From Halalkalicoccus sp. CGA53 (GTDB taxonomy: Archaea; Halobacteriota; Halobacteria; Halobacteriales; Halalkalicoccaceae), in NCBI RefSeq assembly GCF_036429475.1, contig NZ_CP144125.1:3692276-3756275 (forward strand): a stretch of DNA of 64,000 nucleotides. Reading direction: 5' to 3'. Made by a program: the position numbers and the translations under genes. The notes beneath the pieces are model-generated. The model saw only the letters and a list, made by a program, of their open reading frames with translations, did not search any database and had not been told where the DNA came from. Shown here one piece after another: positions 56,039 through 64,000 of this stretch; position 1 is the first letter of the stretch; each line of letters begins with the position of its first letter.

Positions 56039-56299
56039 ATGATCGGACGGTCGGGACCGACGCCGCGGAAGCCGAAGGGCTACGGCCTCGCACTGATCAG
56101 CCTCGGCGTCTCGGTGCTGTTCGGCGCCGTCGCGCTCGCTTACTTCTGGTACCAGGGCGACCTCTTCACCGGGGTCGGCTTCGCGCTGTTGATCCTCGTC
56201 GCCGGTGCCTGGGAGTTCCGCAGACGGCTCGTCGACGCCCGGACCGCGGAGGAGCTGGAGGCCGACGCAGAAGAGCGCAGGGAACGAAACCGGGGATAG
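56039..56299 (+). CDS. Small two-helix membrane protein
   Basis: 86 residues from the ATG at 56039. Membrane segments YGLALISLGVSVLFGAVALA and TGVGFALLILVAGAWEFRRR; the C-terminus is a charged helix (EELEADAEERRERNRG). Unknown function. It lies 39 bases before the TldE/PmbA-like gene on the same strand. Confidence 0.6.
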   Translation: MIGRSGPTPRKPKGYGLALISLGVSVLFGAVALAYFWYQGDLFTGVGFALLILVAGAWEFRRRLVDARTAEELEADAEERRERNRG

Positions 56300-56338
56300 A
56301 AAGCCGGGGGTAAGTAGCTGGGGCGTCTCCGCTCCGCC

Positions 56339-57787
56339 ATGGACACCGAGGCGGTCGTCGACGCGGCGACCTACCTGGCGGAACGGCTCGAGGACGACGG
56401 GACGGTCGCGCACGCGGTCGTCGGCGGCGAGCACGCCCTGCGTGCGCGGATCGACGTCACCGAACGGCGGAAGCCGAAGTCGGCGATCGACGTCGAGGAG
56501 AGCGGCGTCTGGTGTCGCGTGTTCGCCCACGGGAGCGTCGAGTACCGACACAGCGGTTCGCTCGAGCGCGAGGAGCTCGACAGGCTGGCCGAGCGCGCGG
56601 TGAGCAGCTGTCGGCACCTCGCGACCGACACCCCCGTGAGCTTCGACGCGGGATCGCTCCACCGCGACGTCCACCACGGCTGGGCGAGCGCGGACGACCA
56701 CCTCGACGACCGTACCGTCGAGGAGAAGGCCGACGACTGCGTCGACGCCTTCTCCGCACACCTCGACGCCGAGTGCGGTCGTGCCCGCCTCCGGTACCGC
56801 GACGAGTGCCGCGAGACGACGCTGCTCGAGACGAGCGGGTCGGCTGTGCGAACCCGGATCGACCGAGCCTCCGTCGACGCGACGCTCGCGGACGACGGGG
56901 CCGTCCGAACGCACCTCGGAACGACGAACGGGACGGCGATCTTCGAGGAGCTCCCTGTGACGCTCTCGGTCCTGCGAGATCGGTTCGAACGGGCACGATC
57001 GAGCGAGACGACGGCGATCGAGCACGACGACGAGCGGGAGGTGCTGTTCGCGCCGGCCGCGGCCGGCCGCCTCGTCAGGGGGCTCGTCACGTACCTCGAA
57101 GCCGACGCGGTCGCGACCGGACTGAGCCCGTTCGCGGTCGGCGATCGTTTCGGTCCCGACGCGCTCTCGATCCGCGATACGGTCACGGCAGGCGGGTTCG
57201 CCGCCCTGGCCTACGACACGGAGATCCGACCGACGACGCCCGTCTCGCTCGTCGAGAGGGGGCGGATATCTACGTTGCTCCACGACTCGGTGAGCGCGAT
57301 CGACCACGGGGCGAGGCCGGCCGGCTCCGTCCTCGCCGGCACCGAACGGGAGTTTCCCCCACGGATCGCCCCGCGACACCTCGACGTCGCCTCCGGGTCG
57401 GTCCCGGCCGAGGAGCTCCGCGAGCGGGCGTCGGTCGTCGTCGAACGGCTCGGGATGCCACGGTGGAGAAACGAGACGACGCGGACGCTCAGGTCGAGTC
57501 ACGTCCCCCCGGACGTCCACTACGCCGCGACGATGGGCGAGCGCGCGCCCGACGGCGGTCCCGAACGGCTCTCGATTCCGATCGAGGAGGGCTACCTGCT
57601 CTCCGGGGAGGAACGGGGAGCGCGCCTCGACGGCGCGTCGGTCGAGGTCGAACCGTCAGCGCTCCGGGGGATCACCGCCCTCGGCGAGGTGCGAGAGACG
57701 CTCACCGGAACGGTCGAGAAACACCGAACGACGCTCCCGTTCGAGGTGACGTCGCCGGCGATCGTCTGTTCCTGTCGGCTACGCTGA
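56339..57787 (+). CDS. TldD/PmbA-family protein without zinc-protease motif
   Basis: 482 residues. The family fold is seen in WCRVFAHGSVEYRHSGSLER, ETSGSAVRTRIDRASVDATL and LEADAVATGLSPFAVGDRFG. The HExxxH metal site of TldD is absent; the corresponding stretch reads AAAGRLVRGLVTYLEADAV. It therefore corresponds to the non-catalytic TldE/PmbA partner, which normally works as a heterodimer with TldD. No TldD gene is in this window. The pair degrades unfolded peptides and processes some bacteriocins in bacteria. Confidence 0.7.
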   Translation: MDTEAVVDAATYLAERLEDDGTVAHAVVGGEHALRARIDVTERRKPKSAIDVEESGVWCRVFAHGSVEYRHSGSLEREELDRLAERAVSSCRHLATDTPVSFDAGSLHRDVHHGWASADDHLDDRTVEEKADDCVDAFSAHLDAECGRARLRYRDECRETTLLETSGSAVRTRIDRASVDATLADDGAVRTHLGTTNGTAIFEELPVTLSVLRDRFERARSSETTAIEHDDEREVLFAPAAAGRLVRGLVTYLEADAVATGLSPFAVGDRFGPDALSIRDTVTAGGFAALAYDTEIRPTTPVSLVERGRISTLLHDSVSAIDHGARPAGSVLAGTEREFPPRIAPRHLDVASGSVPAEELRERASVVVERLGMPRWRNETTRTLRSSHVPPDVHYAATMGERAPDGGPERLSIPIEEGYLLSGEERGARLDGASVEVEPSALRGITALGEVRETLTGTVEKHRTTLPFEVTSPAIVCSCRLR

Positions 57788-57795
57788 GAGAGAAA

Positions 57796-59139
57796 TCAGT
57801 CGCCTGCGGCCGCCTCGCCGGGAGCGGGGTCGTCGACGCCCCGTTCTCCCGACTCGCTGGGTTCGTAGAGGTGACAGGCGACCCTGCGCTCGTCCGCGAT
57901 GTCGAGGCGCTCCTCGGCCGCGGGATCGACCCGCTCGCAGACCGAGTGAAAGCGCTCGCGGAGCAGGTCGCCCGCCCGTTCCGTCTCGCCCTCCGCGAGC
58001 AGGTCGATCGCCTCCTCGAGCACCTCCCGGTTCTCCCTCGACGGGTCGCCGAGGACGAACTCCTCGCGCAGGATCTCCTTGAACTCTTCGGGCTCCGAGC
58101 GTCCGTCCCCACCGGTCCGTTCCCAGTAGGACTCGGCGTCGAAGCCGCGGTCGACCCTCGCGCGCAGCGACATCGCCCCGCGGAAGGTGCGCTGGTCGAT
58201 CGAGAGCTCCTTCGGCGGGATGATCTCCGGACAGCGGTTGCGGAACCGACAGCCCGAGGGGACGTGTACCGCGTCGCCGACCTCGCCCTCGAGTTCGACG
58301 CGCTCTCGGCCCGTCGTCGGGTCCGGGACCGGAACCGCGTTGATCAGCGCCTGCGTGTAGGGGTGTTTCGGGTCGTCGATGATCTGTTCGGTCGTCCCGA
58401 TCTCGACGATCCGACCCATGTACATGATCGCGATCCGGTCGCACATGTGGCGGAGAAGCGAGAGGTCGTGGCTGATGTAGACGATCGAGAGCCCGAACTC
58501 CTTCGTCATCCGCTCGAGCAGCGAGAGCACGCCCGCCCGGAGGCTGACGTCGAGCATCGACACCGGCTCGTCCGCGATGATGAAGTCCGGGTCGAGGACG
58601 ATGGCGCGCGCGATGGCGATGCGCTGTCGTTCCCCGCCGGAGAGCTCGTTCGGGTACGAGTCGAGGTACTGCTCTGCGGGCTGGAGCTCGGCGAACTCGA
58701 GCGCGCGGGCGACGCGTGCGCGCTTGTTCGGCACGTCGTGGATCTGCAGCGGCTCCGCGAGCGTGTCGTAGACGGTCATCCGGGGGTTCAGGCTCTCGAA
58801 CGGGTCCTGGAAGATCATCTGGACGTTCTGCCTGAACTGCTTCAGCTCCGACCCCTCGAGGTCGGTGATGTCCTCGCCCCGGAACCGGATCGTCCCGCCG
58901 GTGGGCTGGTGGAGCTTCGCGAGCGTCTTCGCGGTCGTGGTCTTCCCACAGCCGGATTCGCCCGCGATCCCCATCGCCTCGCCGGGGTAGAGCTCGAAGT
59001 CGACGCCGTCGACCGCGTGAACGTACTCCTTCTCCGCACCGGTGAAGCGGGCCCTGAGGTCGTTGACGATCCCGCTGTTCACCTCGAAGTGTTTGTTGAG
59101 CCCCTCGACCTCGAGGATCGGCTCGGGGTCGGCGCTCAC
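57796..59139 (-). CDS. dppF: Oligopeptide/dipeptide ABC transporter ATPase (OppF/DppF)
   Basis: 447 residues. Walker A GIAGESGCGKTTTAKTLAKL, signature NELSGGERQRIAIARAIVLD, Walker B FIIADEPVSMLD, and the peptide-transporter C-terminal cysteine region GCRFRNRCPEIIPP. An extra C-terminal extension of about 110 acidic residues follows the usual end, including LREEFVLGDPSRENREVLEE. It is the last gene of the leftward five-gene operon and overlaps the dppD stop by four bases. Confidence 0.92.
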   Translation of the reverse strand: MSADPEPILEVEGLNKHFEVNSGIVNDLRARFTGAEKEYVHAVDGVDFELYPGEAMGIAGESGCGKTTTAKTLAKLHQPTGGTIRFRGEDITDLEGSELKQFRQNVQMIFQDPFESLNPRMTVYDTLAEPLQIHDVPNKRARVARALEFAELQPAEQYLDSYPNELSGGERQRIAIARAIVLDPDFIIADEPVSMLDVSLRAGVLSLLERMTKEFGLSIVYISHDLSLLRHMCDRIAIMYMGRIVEIGTTEQIIDDPKHPYTQALINAVPVPDPTTGRERVELEGEVGDAVHVPSGCRFRNRCPEIIPPKELSIDQRTFRGAMSLRARVDRGFDAESYWERTGGDGRSEPEEFKEILREEFVLGDPSRENREVLEEAIDLLAEGETERAGDLLRERFHSVCERVDPAAEERLDIADERRVACHLYEPSESGERGVDDPAPGEAAAGD

Positions 59140-60173
59140 GTGCCGGACACCTCCCTGCCGGCCTCGGTCCGTTCCCAGACCCGCAGCTCACCCGCGTAGG
59201 GTCGCAGCTCGCTGTCGACGCGGTCGGTGTGGTGACATCGCGTCTCGAGGTTCCCGTTCTGGACCGCGGGTGGCTCCTCCTCGAAACACGTCTCGGTCGC
59301 GAGCGGACAGCGAGCGGCGAACCGACAGCCGGTCGGCGGCGGGGCGAGGTCCGGCGGGTAGCCGGGCATGCTGATGAGGTTCTGATCGGGCTGCTGGATG
59401 TTCGGGAACGCCCGCTTCAGCCCGACCGTGTAGGGGTGATACGGGGTCTCGAAGATCTCCTCGACGGGGCCGATCTCCGCGAGCTTCCCGGCGTACATCA
59501 CGAGCACGCGGTCACACGTCTCGGCGACGACGCTCACGTCGTGGGTGATCACCATCATCGAGGAGTTGATCTCCTCCTGGATCGCGCCGATCCGTTTCAG
59601 GATCTGGTCCTGCATGATCACGTCGAGCGCCGTCGTCGGCTCGTCGGCGAGAATGAGTGCAGGATCGAGCGAGAGGCTCATCGCGATCATCGCCCGCTGG
59701 CGCATCCCGCCCGAGAACTGGTGGGGGTAGTCGTCCGCTCGTGCGGGGTCGAGCCCGACGAGGTCGAACAGCTCGTCGACGGTCTCGTTCGCGCGCGCCT
59801 TCTCGACGCCGCGGCGGTGTTCCTCGATCGACTCGACGATCTGTTCGCGCACCGTATAAACCGGGTCGAGCGCGTTCATCGCCGACTGTGGGATCATCGA
59901 GATCTCGTCCCACATGTAGCTCCGGCGCTTCTTGTCGCTCATCCCGGTGAGGTCCTCGCCTTGGAAGAGGATCTCGCCGGCGTTGACCGAGCCGTTCTTC
60001 GGGAGGATACCCAGGATGGCCTTCGCGAGCGTCGACTTCCCGCAGCCGGACTCGCCGACGATTCCGAGGTTCTCGCCCTCCTCGATCGTGAAGCTGAGCC
60101 CGTCGACCGCGCGGACCGGTTCGCCGTCGGTCTCGTAGTGGACCTCTAAGTCCCTGACCTCGAGCACCGACAT
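59136..60173 (-). CDS. dppD: Oligopeptide/dipeptide ABC transporter ATPase (OppD/DppD)
   Basis: 345 residues from the ATG at 60173 (MSVLEVRDLEVHYETDGEPV). Walker A IVGESGCGKSTLAKAILGIL, signature QFSGGMRQRAMIAMSLSLDP, Walker B LILADEPTTALD, cysteine cluster GCRFAARCPLATETC. It energises peptide uptake together with DppF. Its first base is shared with the dppC stop codon. Confidence 0.93.
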   Translation of the reverse strand: MSVLEVRDLEVHYETDGEPVRAVDGLSFTIEEGENLGIVGESGCGKSTLAKAILGILPKNGSVNAGEILFQGEDLTGMSDKKRRSYMWDEISMIPQSAMNALDPVYTVREQIVESIEEHRRGVEKARANETVDELFDLVGLDPARADDYPHQFSGGMRQRAMIAMSLSLDPALILADEPTTALDVIMQDQILKRIGAIQEEINSSMMVITHDVSVVAETCDRVLVMYAGKLAEIGPVEEIFETPYHPYTVGLKRAFPNIQQPDQNLISMPGYPPDLAPPPTGCRFAARCPLATETCFEEEPPAVQNGNLETRCHHTDRVDSELRPYAGELRVWERTEAGREVSGT

Positions 60174-61150
60174 CAGTTGTTCCCCCGCAGCGCCGGGTTG
60201 GTCACTTCCTCGTAGCCGCGGCCGATCAGGAAGCCGCTGATCACGACCAGCGCGATGCAGATACCTGGCGGGATGAACCACCACCACGTCTGGTGGTACA
60301 TCGCGTTGTACGTGTGTGCGGTCTGGAGCATCGTCCCCCAGGAGACCTGACTCGGGTCGCCCAGGCCGATGAACGAGACGCCCGCCTCCGTCAGGATCCC
60401 CGTGGCGATGGCGAACGCGCCGTAGAGGAAGGTAAGGGGAAGGATGTTCGGGGCGATGTGTCTGGAGATGATCCGCCAGTCGCTCGCGCCGGTGACCTTC
60501 GCCGCCTGGACGTAGGGTCGTTCGCGGATCGAGAGCACCTGCGACCGGATCACGCGCGCGGAGGCGCGCCACTGGAGCAACACGACCGCGAGGATCACGT
60601 TCAGGAAGCTCGGGCCGAGCATCGCGACCAGCAGGATCACCGAGGGTAAAAGCGGCAGGCCGTAGGCGACGTCGACGATCCGCATCAGGATGTCGTCGAC
60701 GCGGCCGCCGTAGTAGCCCGCGACGAGCGCGACGATCGTTCCGATCCCGGCACAGAGCACCGCGGCGGAGAGCCCGACGATCAGCGCCGGACGCGAGCCG
60801 AAGATGAGCTGGCTGAAGATGTCGTAGCCCTCCGCGGTCGTCCCGAGGAGGTAGCCGCCCTCGCCGCCGTACCAGAGCGGGTTCTCCCACTGCATGATCA
60901 TCCCGCCGTCCCACATCCGCTCGGTCGGCGGGTGCGGCGCGAGGAACGGCGCGAAGATGGCGATCAGGCTGAAGAACGTGATCGTGACCGCGCCGAAGAC
61001 GACGAGGCGGTCCTCTTTCAGGATCTCCCACTGCTCGGAGAACGTCTCCGACCAGAGCCGGATCGCTCGCCGTCTGGAGTCGACGTCGTCGAGTTCGTCG
61101 TAGCCCTCCAGGTTCTCGAACAGTTCCCGCGTCCCCTCTCGTTGACTCAT
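60173..61150 (-). CDS. dppC: ABC transporter permease (DppC)
   Basis: 325 residues, six helices, with a cytoplasmic N-terminus (MSQREGTRELFENLEGYDEL). The EAA loop is in SQVLSIRERPYVQAAKVTGA, followed by ILPLTFLYGAFAIATGILTE, typical of the C-type permease. It forms the transmembrane path with DppB. Eleven bases separate it from dppB and it overlaps dppD by one codon. Confidence 0.93.
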   Translation of the reverse strand: MSQREGTRELFENLEGYDELDDVDSRRRAIRLWSETFSEQWEILKEDRLVVFGAVTITFFSLIAIFAPFLAPHPPTERMWDGGMIMQWENPLWYGGEGGYLLGTTAEGYDIFSQLIFGSRPALIVGLSAAVLCAGIGTIVALVAGYYGGRVDDILMRIVDVAYGLPLLPSVILLVAMLGPSFLNVILAVVLLQWRASARVIRSQVLSIRERPYVQAAKVTGASDWRIISRHIAPNILPLTFLYGAFAIATGILTEAGVSFIGLGDPSQVSWGTMLQTAHTYNAMYHQTWWWFIPPGICIALVVISGFLIGRGYEEVTNPALRGNN

Positions 61151-61160
61151 AGATGTGCCC

Positions 61161-62138
61161 TCATTCGTACGTCACCCGTGGATCCAGCCAGCTGTAGATC
61201 AGGTCGGCGACGAAGTTCATGAACACGACGGTCGTCGCGAGCAGCATGAACGTCCCCTGCGCGACCGGGTAGTCCCGGCGCAAGACCGCCCTGACCATCT
61301 CGCGGCCGAGACCGGGCCAGCTGAACACCGTCTCGACCAGGATCGCCCCGCCGACCGCGTAGCCGATCGCGATCGCCGCCGCGGTCACGATCGGCAACAG
61401 TGCGTTCCGTGCCGCGTGTTTGAACATCACCTTCCGCTCGGAGAGCCCCTTCGCCCGACAGACGTCGACGAAGTCCTCGGCGAGCACCTCCAGCATGTTG
61501 TTCCGCATGAGCAACAGCGGCAGGCCCATGAGGTAGAACCCGAACACCGCCGCGGGTGCGAGCAGGTGCCAGATGAAGTCGAGCGAGGTGATCATCGCGA
61601 GGAAGCTCTCGGGACGGTGATCCCCGCTCGTCATACCGCTCATCGGGATGACGTCGAGCCACGCGCCGAAGATCCCGAGCACGACGAGACCGACCCAGAA
61701 CTCGGGGAAGCTGCGCTGGATCAGCGCCAGGATCACCGCACCCTTCTCGGTACCCTCGCCGCGCTTCCACGCCGCGAGCACGCCGAGGGGGATCCCGATC
61801 GCGTACGCGAAGATGATCGCCGAGAACATCAACACCAGCGTGTTCGGCAGGTAGAGCCAGATGATGTCGATGACGTCCCGACCGGAGTGAAACGAGATCC
61901 CCAGTTCGAGCGTCACCAGGCTCCTGAGGAACTCGATGTACTGGACGTGCGTCGGCTCGTCGAGACCGTACTGGGCGATGAGGCGTTCACGGGCCTCCGG
62001 CGGCATCCCCTCGGAGAGGAAGTACGTCGTCGGATCCCCCGGCATCGCCCGGAACATGACGAACAGCAGCGTGGCGATCACCCAGAGCGTCGCCACCATC
62101 TGGAACAGCCGCCGGATCGCGAAATTCAACTTCGACAT
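61161..62138 (-). CDS. dppB: ABC transporter permease (DppB)
   Basis: 325 residues, six helices. N-terminal MSKLNFAIRRLFQMVATLWV and VMFRAMPGDPTTYFLSEGMP are typical of DppB; the EAA loop is in LEVLAEDFVDVCRAKGLSER. It lies 24 bases after the substrate-binding protein gene. Specificity (dipeptide, oligopeptide, nickel or sugar) cannot be told from the permease. Confidence 0.93.
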   Translation of the reverse strand: MSKLNFAIRRLFQMVATLWVIATLLFVMFRAMPGDPTTYFLSEGMPPEARERLIAQYGLDEPTHVQYIEFLRSLVTLELGISFHSGRDVIDIIWLYLPNTLVLMFSAIIFAYAIGIPLGVLAAWKRGEGTEKGAVILALIQRSFPEFWVGLVVLGIFGAWLDVIPMSGMTSGDHRPESFLAMITSLDFIWHLLAPAAVFGFYLMGLPLLLMRNNMLEVLAEDFVDVCRAKGLSERKVMFKHAARNALLPIVTAAAIAIGYAVGGAILVETVFSWPGLGREMVRAVLRRDYPVAQGTFMLLATTVVFMNFVADLIYSWLDPRVTYE

Positions 62139-62162
62139 GGCGTGACTCGTATCCTCTCGTTC

Positions 62163-63845
62163 TCAGTCCGCGTAGTGAACGCCCTCGTCGGTGATGACGA
62201 ACCCGCCCTCGCGGAGCGTCTCGTGTGCCTCCTCGACGTCGCCGGTGTAGATCCCCTCCACGTCCGGGTTGTGGAGCTCGTCGAACGACGGGCTGACGTA
62301 GGAGTGACCCGGTGGGTAGTAGCCGTAGTACAGCTGTTCGCTGATCGTCTCCTTCGGAATGCCGTGGGCGAGCGCCTGTCTGACCGCCTGCTCGTCGAGG
62401 CCCTCGTTCCGGGTGTTGATGTTGAGGTGTGTCCAGCCGCTTCCCTCGACCTCCGCGACCGAGAGGGTGTCGTCCTCCTCGTGGGCCTCCGAGAGCTCGC
62501 GCGAGGGCTGGGCGAACGGGTGGTAGTTGATCTCGCCCCGGTCGGTCAGCTCCCAGATCGTCGAGCTGGAGGTGATGATCTCCCAGTTGATCCCCTCGAT
62601 CTCGAAGTCGAGCCGGTGGTCGTCCCGTGCGACGAGGTTGACCTCCTGGCCCGGGTCCCAGTAGTCGACCTCCACGATACCGCTGGAGACCGGCTCCTCC
62701 TCAAGTTCCTCCTGGGGCAGGTCGACGCCCTCCCAGACGTGCTCGGGGGTGATGTAGATCGGGTGTCCGATGACGCCGTTGGCCGCGAGGCCGAACTCGG
62801 TGTTGAGGTCGATCTGGACGGTGTACTCGTCGATCACCTCGGCGCCGGCGACCTCGCTCGCCTGCAGGCTGTACTGCGAGGGCGCCTCGTCGACGATCGT
62901 CTGGTACGTGAACGCGACGTCCTCGGCGGTGAGCGGCTCGCCGTCGGACCAGCTCGCGTCCTCCTTGATCTCCCAGACGATCGTCTCCGCGTCCGGTCGC
63001 TCGATCTCGTCGACCAGGCTCAGCTCCTCGTCGACCTCGAGCTCCGGCGTCATGTGGATCGGTTTCTCGAACAGCGCGTCCATCAGGTGGACGTGCTTGC
63101 TGAGTCCCTGGTGTGCCCACGGGTTGAGGTTCTCGAGCGCCTCCGTCCAGAACCCACGGAGGAAGCCGTCCTCGTTCTCGTCTAAGACCTCGACGCTGAC
63201 GTAGTTCGGAAGCCGGTTGTAGCCCTCGATGTGGTCGACCCAGCCGTCGAGCTGGTCGTTCTTGTGGGGCATCAGCTCCGCCTCGTAGAGGATCGGGTGG
63301 AACGGGACGTCCTCGGCGATCTTCGCCTGAATCTCGTGGACCGCCTCGATCCGCTCGTCCATGTCCTCGGTACGTTGCTGGGTGGCGATCAGTTCGTCCA
63401 TCTCCTCGTCCTGATAGCCCATGTGGTTGCCCGTCCCTGGCTCGTCGGCGTGGGCGGAGGTAAAGCGCTCGGCGACGTTTTCGGCGATGTCGACGCCGGG
63501 GAACTGACTCCAGGTCGCCAGATCGTACTCGTACTCGTCGTTGACCGTCGAGAAGAGCGTCCCCCACTCGAGCACCTCGACCTCGACGTTGATCCCCACC
63601 TCGTCGGACCAGCGGTCGGCGATCAGGTTGATCGTGTCGTGGCGCCCGGGGTTGTAGTCCTCGGGGTTGTTGAAGTAGGTGAACTCGGGGAGCGGTTCGC
63701 CCGCCTCCTCCTCGTCGTCGAGCTCCTCGTCGTCGTCGCCGTCGTCGAGGCAGCCGGCGGCCGCGGCGATCGCGATGCCGCTGCCTGCCGCGGTGGCCCT
63801 CTTCAGAAATTTCCGCCTGTCAATGGGAGTGCGAAACGTAGCCAT
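62163..63845 (-). CDS. Family 5 solute-binding lipoprotein, circularly permuted
   Basis: 560 residues from the ATG at 63845. A Tat signal with lipobox is present (PIDRRKFLKRATAAGSG, AAAAGCLDDG), then an acidic spacer. The order of blocks differs from the family: a block like the usual C-terminal lobe comes first (ADRWSDEVGINVEVEVLEWG, RIEAVHEIQAKIAEDVPF), then the usual N-terminal block (WEIKEDASWSDGEPLTAEDV), then the usual middle block (DEQAVRQALAHGIPKETISE, DVEEAHETLREGGFVI), where the protein ends. It delivers a peptide or related solute to the transporter encoded next. Confidence 0.85.
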   Translation of the reverse strand: MATFRTPIDRRKFLKRATAAGSGIAIAAAAGCLDDGDDDEELDDEEEAGEPLPEFTYFNNPEDYNPGRHDTINLIADRWSDEVGINVEVEVLEWGTLFSTVNDEYEYDLATWSQFPGVDIAENVAERFTSAHADEPGTGNHMGYQDEEMDELIATQQRTEDMDERIEAVHEIQAKIAEDVPFHPILYEAELMPHKNDQLDGWVDHIEGYNRLPNYVSVEVLDENEDGFLRGFWTEALENLNPWAHQGLSKHVHLMDALFEKPIHMTPELEVDEELSLVDEIERPDAETIVWEIKEDASWSDGEPLTAEDVAFTYQTIVDEAPSQYSLQASEVAGAEVIDEYTVQIDLNTEFGLAANGVIGHPIYITPEHVWEGVDLPQEELEEEPVSSGIVEVDYWDPGQEVNLVARDDHRLDFEIEGINWEIITSSSTIWELTDRGEINYHPFAQPSRELSEAHEEDDTLSVAEVEGSGWTHLNINTRNEGLDEQAVRQALAHGIPKETISEQLYYGYYPPGHSYVSPSFDELHNPDVEGIYTGDVEEAHETLREGGFVITDEGVHYAD

Positions 63846-64000
63846 GCTGTGACGACGGGAGAGAGGGACGAACCCTATATAAAAACTTTGGTGTGATACG
63901 AAGAATAACACGGATAATACATCTACCTGCCAACCGAAACGGTTCACGTTAATAGATTTTCAAATAAAGGCTAGTATTTCAAAACGTTCATCGAGTTATT
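63846..64000 (-). promoter_or_regulatory. Promoter of the peptide ABC transporter operon
   Basis: On the minus strand a strong TATA box TTTTTATATA lies at 63876-63885, about 30-40 bases before the ATG at 63845. Further upstream is a perfect palindrome AACCG-AAA-CGGTT (63932-63944), a possible operator. The region beyond it is very AT-rich, unlike most of the window; it reaches the window edge. Confidence 0.6.

Overview
This window is chromosomal DNA from a halophilic archaeon of the class Halobacteria; the genus cannot be fixed from the sequence. The evidence is very high G+C, strongly acidic predicted proteins, archaeal AT-rich TATA boxes about 25-30 bases before start codons, a complete A-type ATP synthase operon, a two-domain TatC fusion of the haloarchaeal type, Brp/Blh and CrtY carotenoid enzymes, archaeal release factor aRF1, Taw1, CTP-type riboflavin kinase and a tubulin-family FtsZ. 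Most of the window is core chromosome; no phage, insertion sequence or CRISPR array is recognisable.

Layout. 1-10.7 kb: a partial radical SAM gene, a DUF373 membrane protein, prenyl diphosphate synthase, a zinc alcohol dehydrogenase, electron transfer flavoprotein (etfA/etfB), two divergent envelope genes (one with a cytoplasmic DNA-binding tail), a pilin-like protein and a methyltransferase. 10.8-20.7 kb: the A-type ATP synthase genes H-I-K-E-C-F-A-B, a 58-residue ORF, then subunit D and a zinc-binding protein. Between atpI and atpK lies an internal promoter with a relic of atpI; between atpC and atpF lies a 50-bp tandem duplication carrying co-varying hairpins. 20.8-31.1 kb: a FilR1-type regulator, aRF1, a MinD-like ATPase with an amphipathic C-terminal tip, argS, a MaoC dehydratase, a membrane gene broken by an in-frame TGA, Taw1, the riboflavin pair ribK-ribB with palindromes in front, and ilvE.

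31.1-34.7 kb holds a deletion scar: the 3' ends of an amino-acid permease/USP gene and of a Bat-like (PAS-GAF-HTH10) regulator face away from each other at a common breakpoint, directly upstream of crtY and brp. 34.7-42.3 kb: divergent tatC1/tatC2, two probable Tat-exported proteins, an HTH-10 regulator, idi and a zinc ribbon. Isoprenoid functions (prenyl synthase, Idi, CrtY, Brp) are therefore spread through the window. 42.3-47.5 kb: an enolase-superfamily enzyme, a divergent Lrp/AsnC regulator and carA, a divergent FtsZ, and a tRNA-like gene. 47.4-53.5 kb: carB, a CapA-like protein and an M28 peptidase. carA and carB lie 3 kb apart on opposite strands but share a 20-bp element upstream (17/20 identical), and at carA it overlaps a perfect palindrome next to the Lrp gene; this suggests a small pyrimidine/arginine regulon.

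53.5-54.4 kb is nearly gene-free and contains an 11-bp inverted repeat and a TrmB-like relic. 54.4-57.8 kb: small membrane proteins, an M20 amidohydrolase and a TldE/PmbA-like protein. 57.8-64 kb is one leftward dipeptide/oligopeptide ABC transporter operon (SBP, B, C, D, F). Its lipoprotein has the family's sequence blocks in circularly permuted order, which is among the more unusual observations here.
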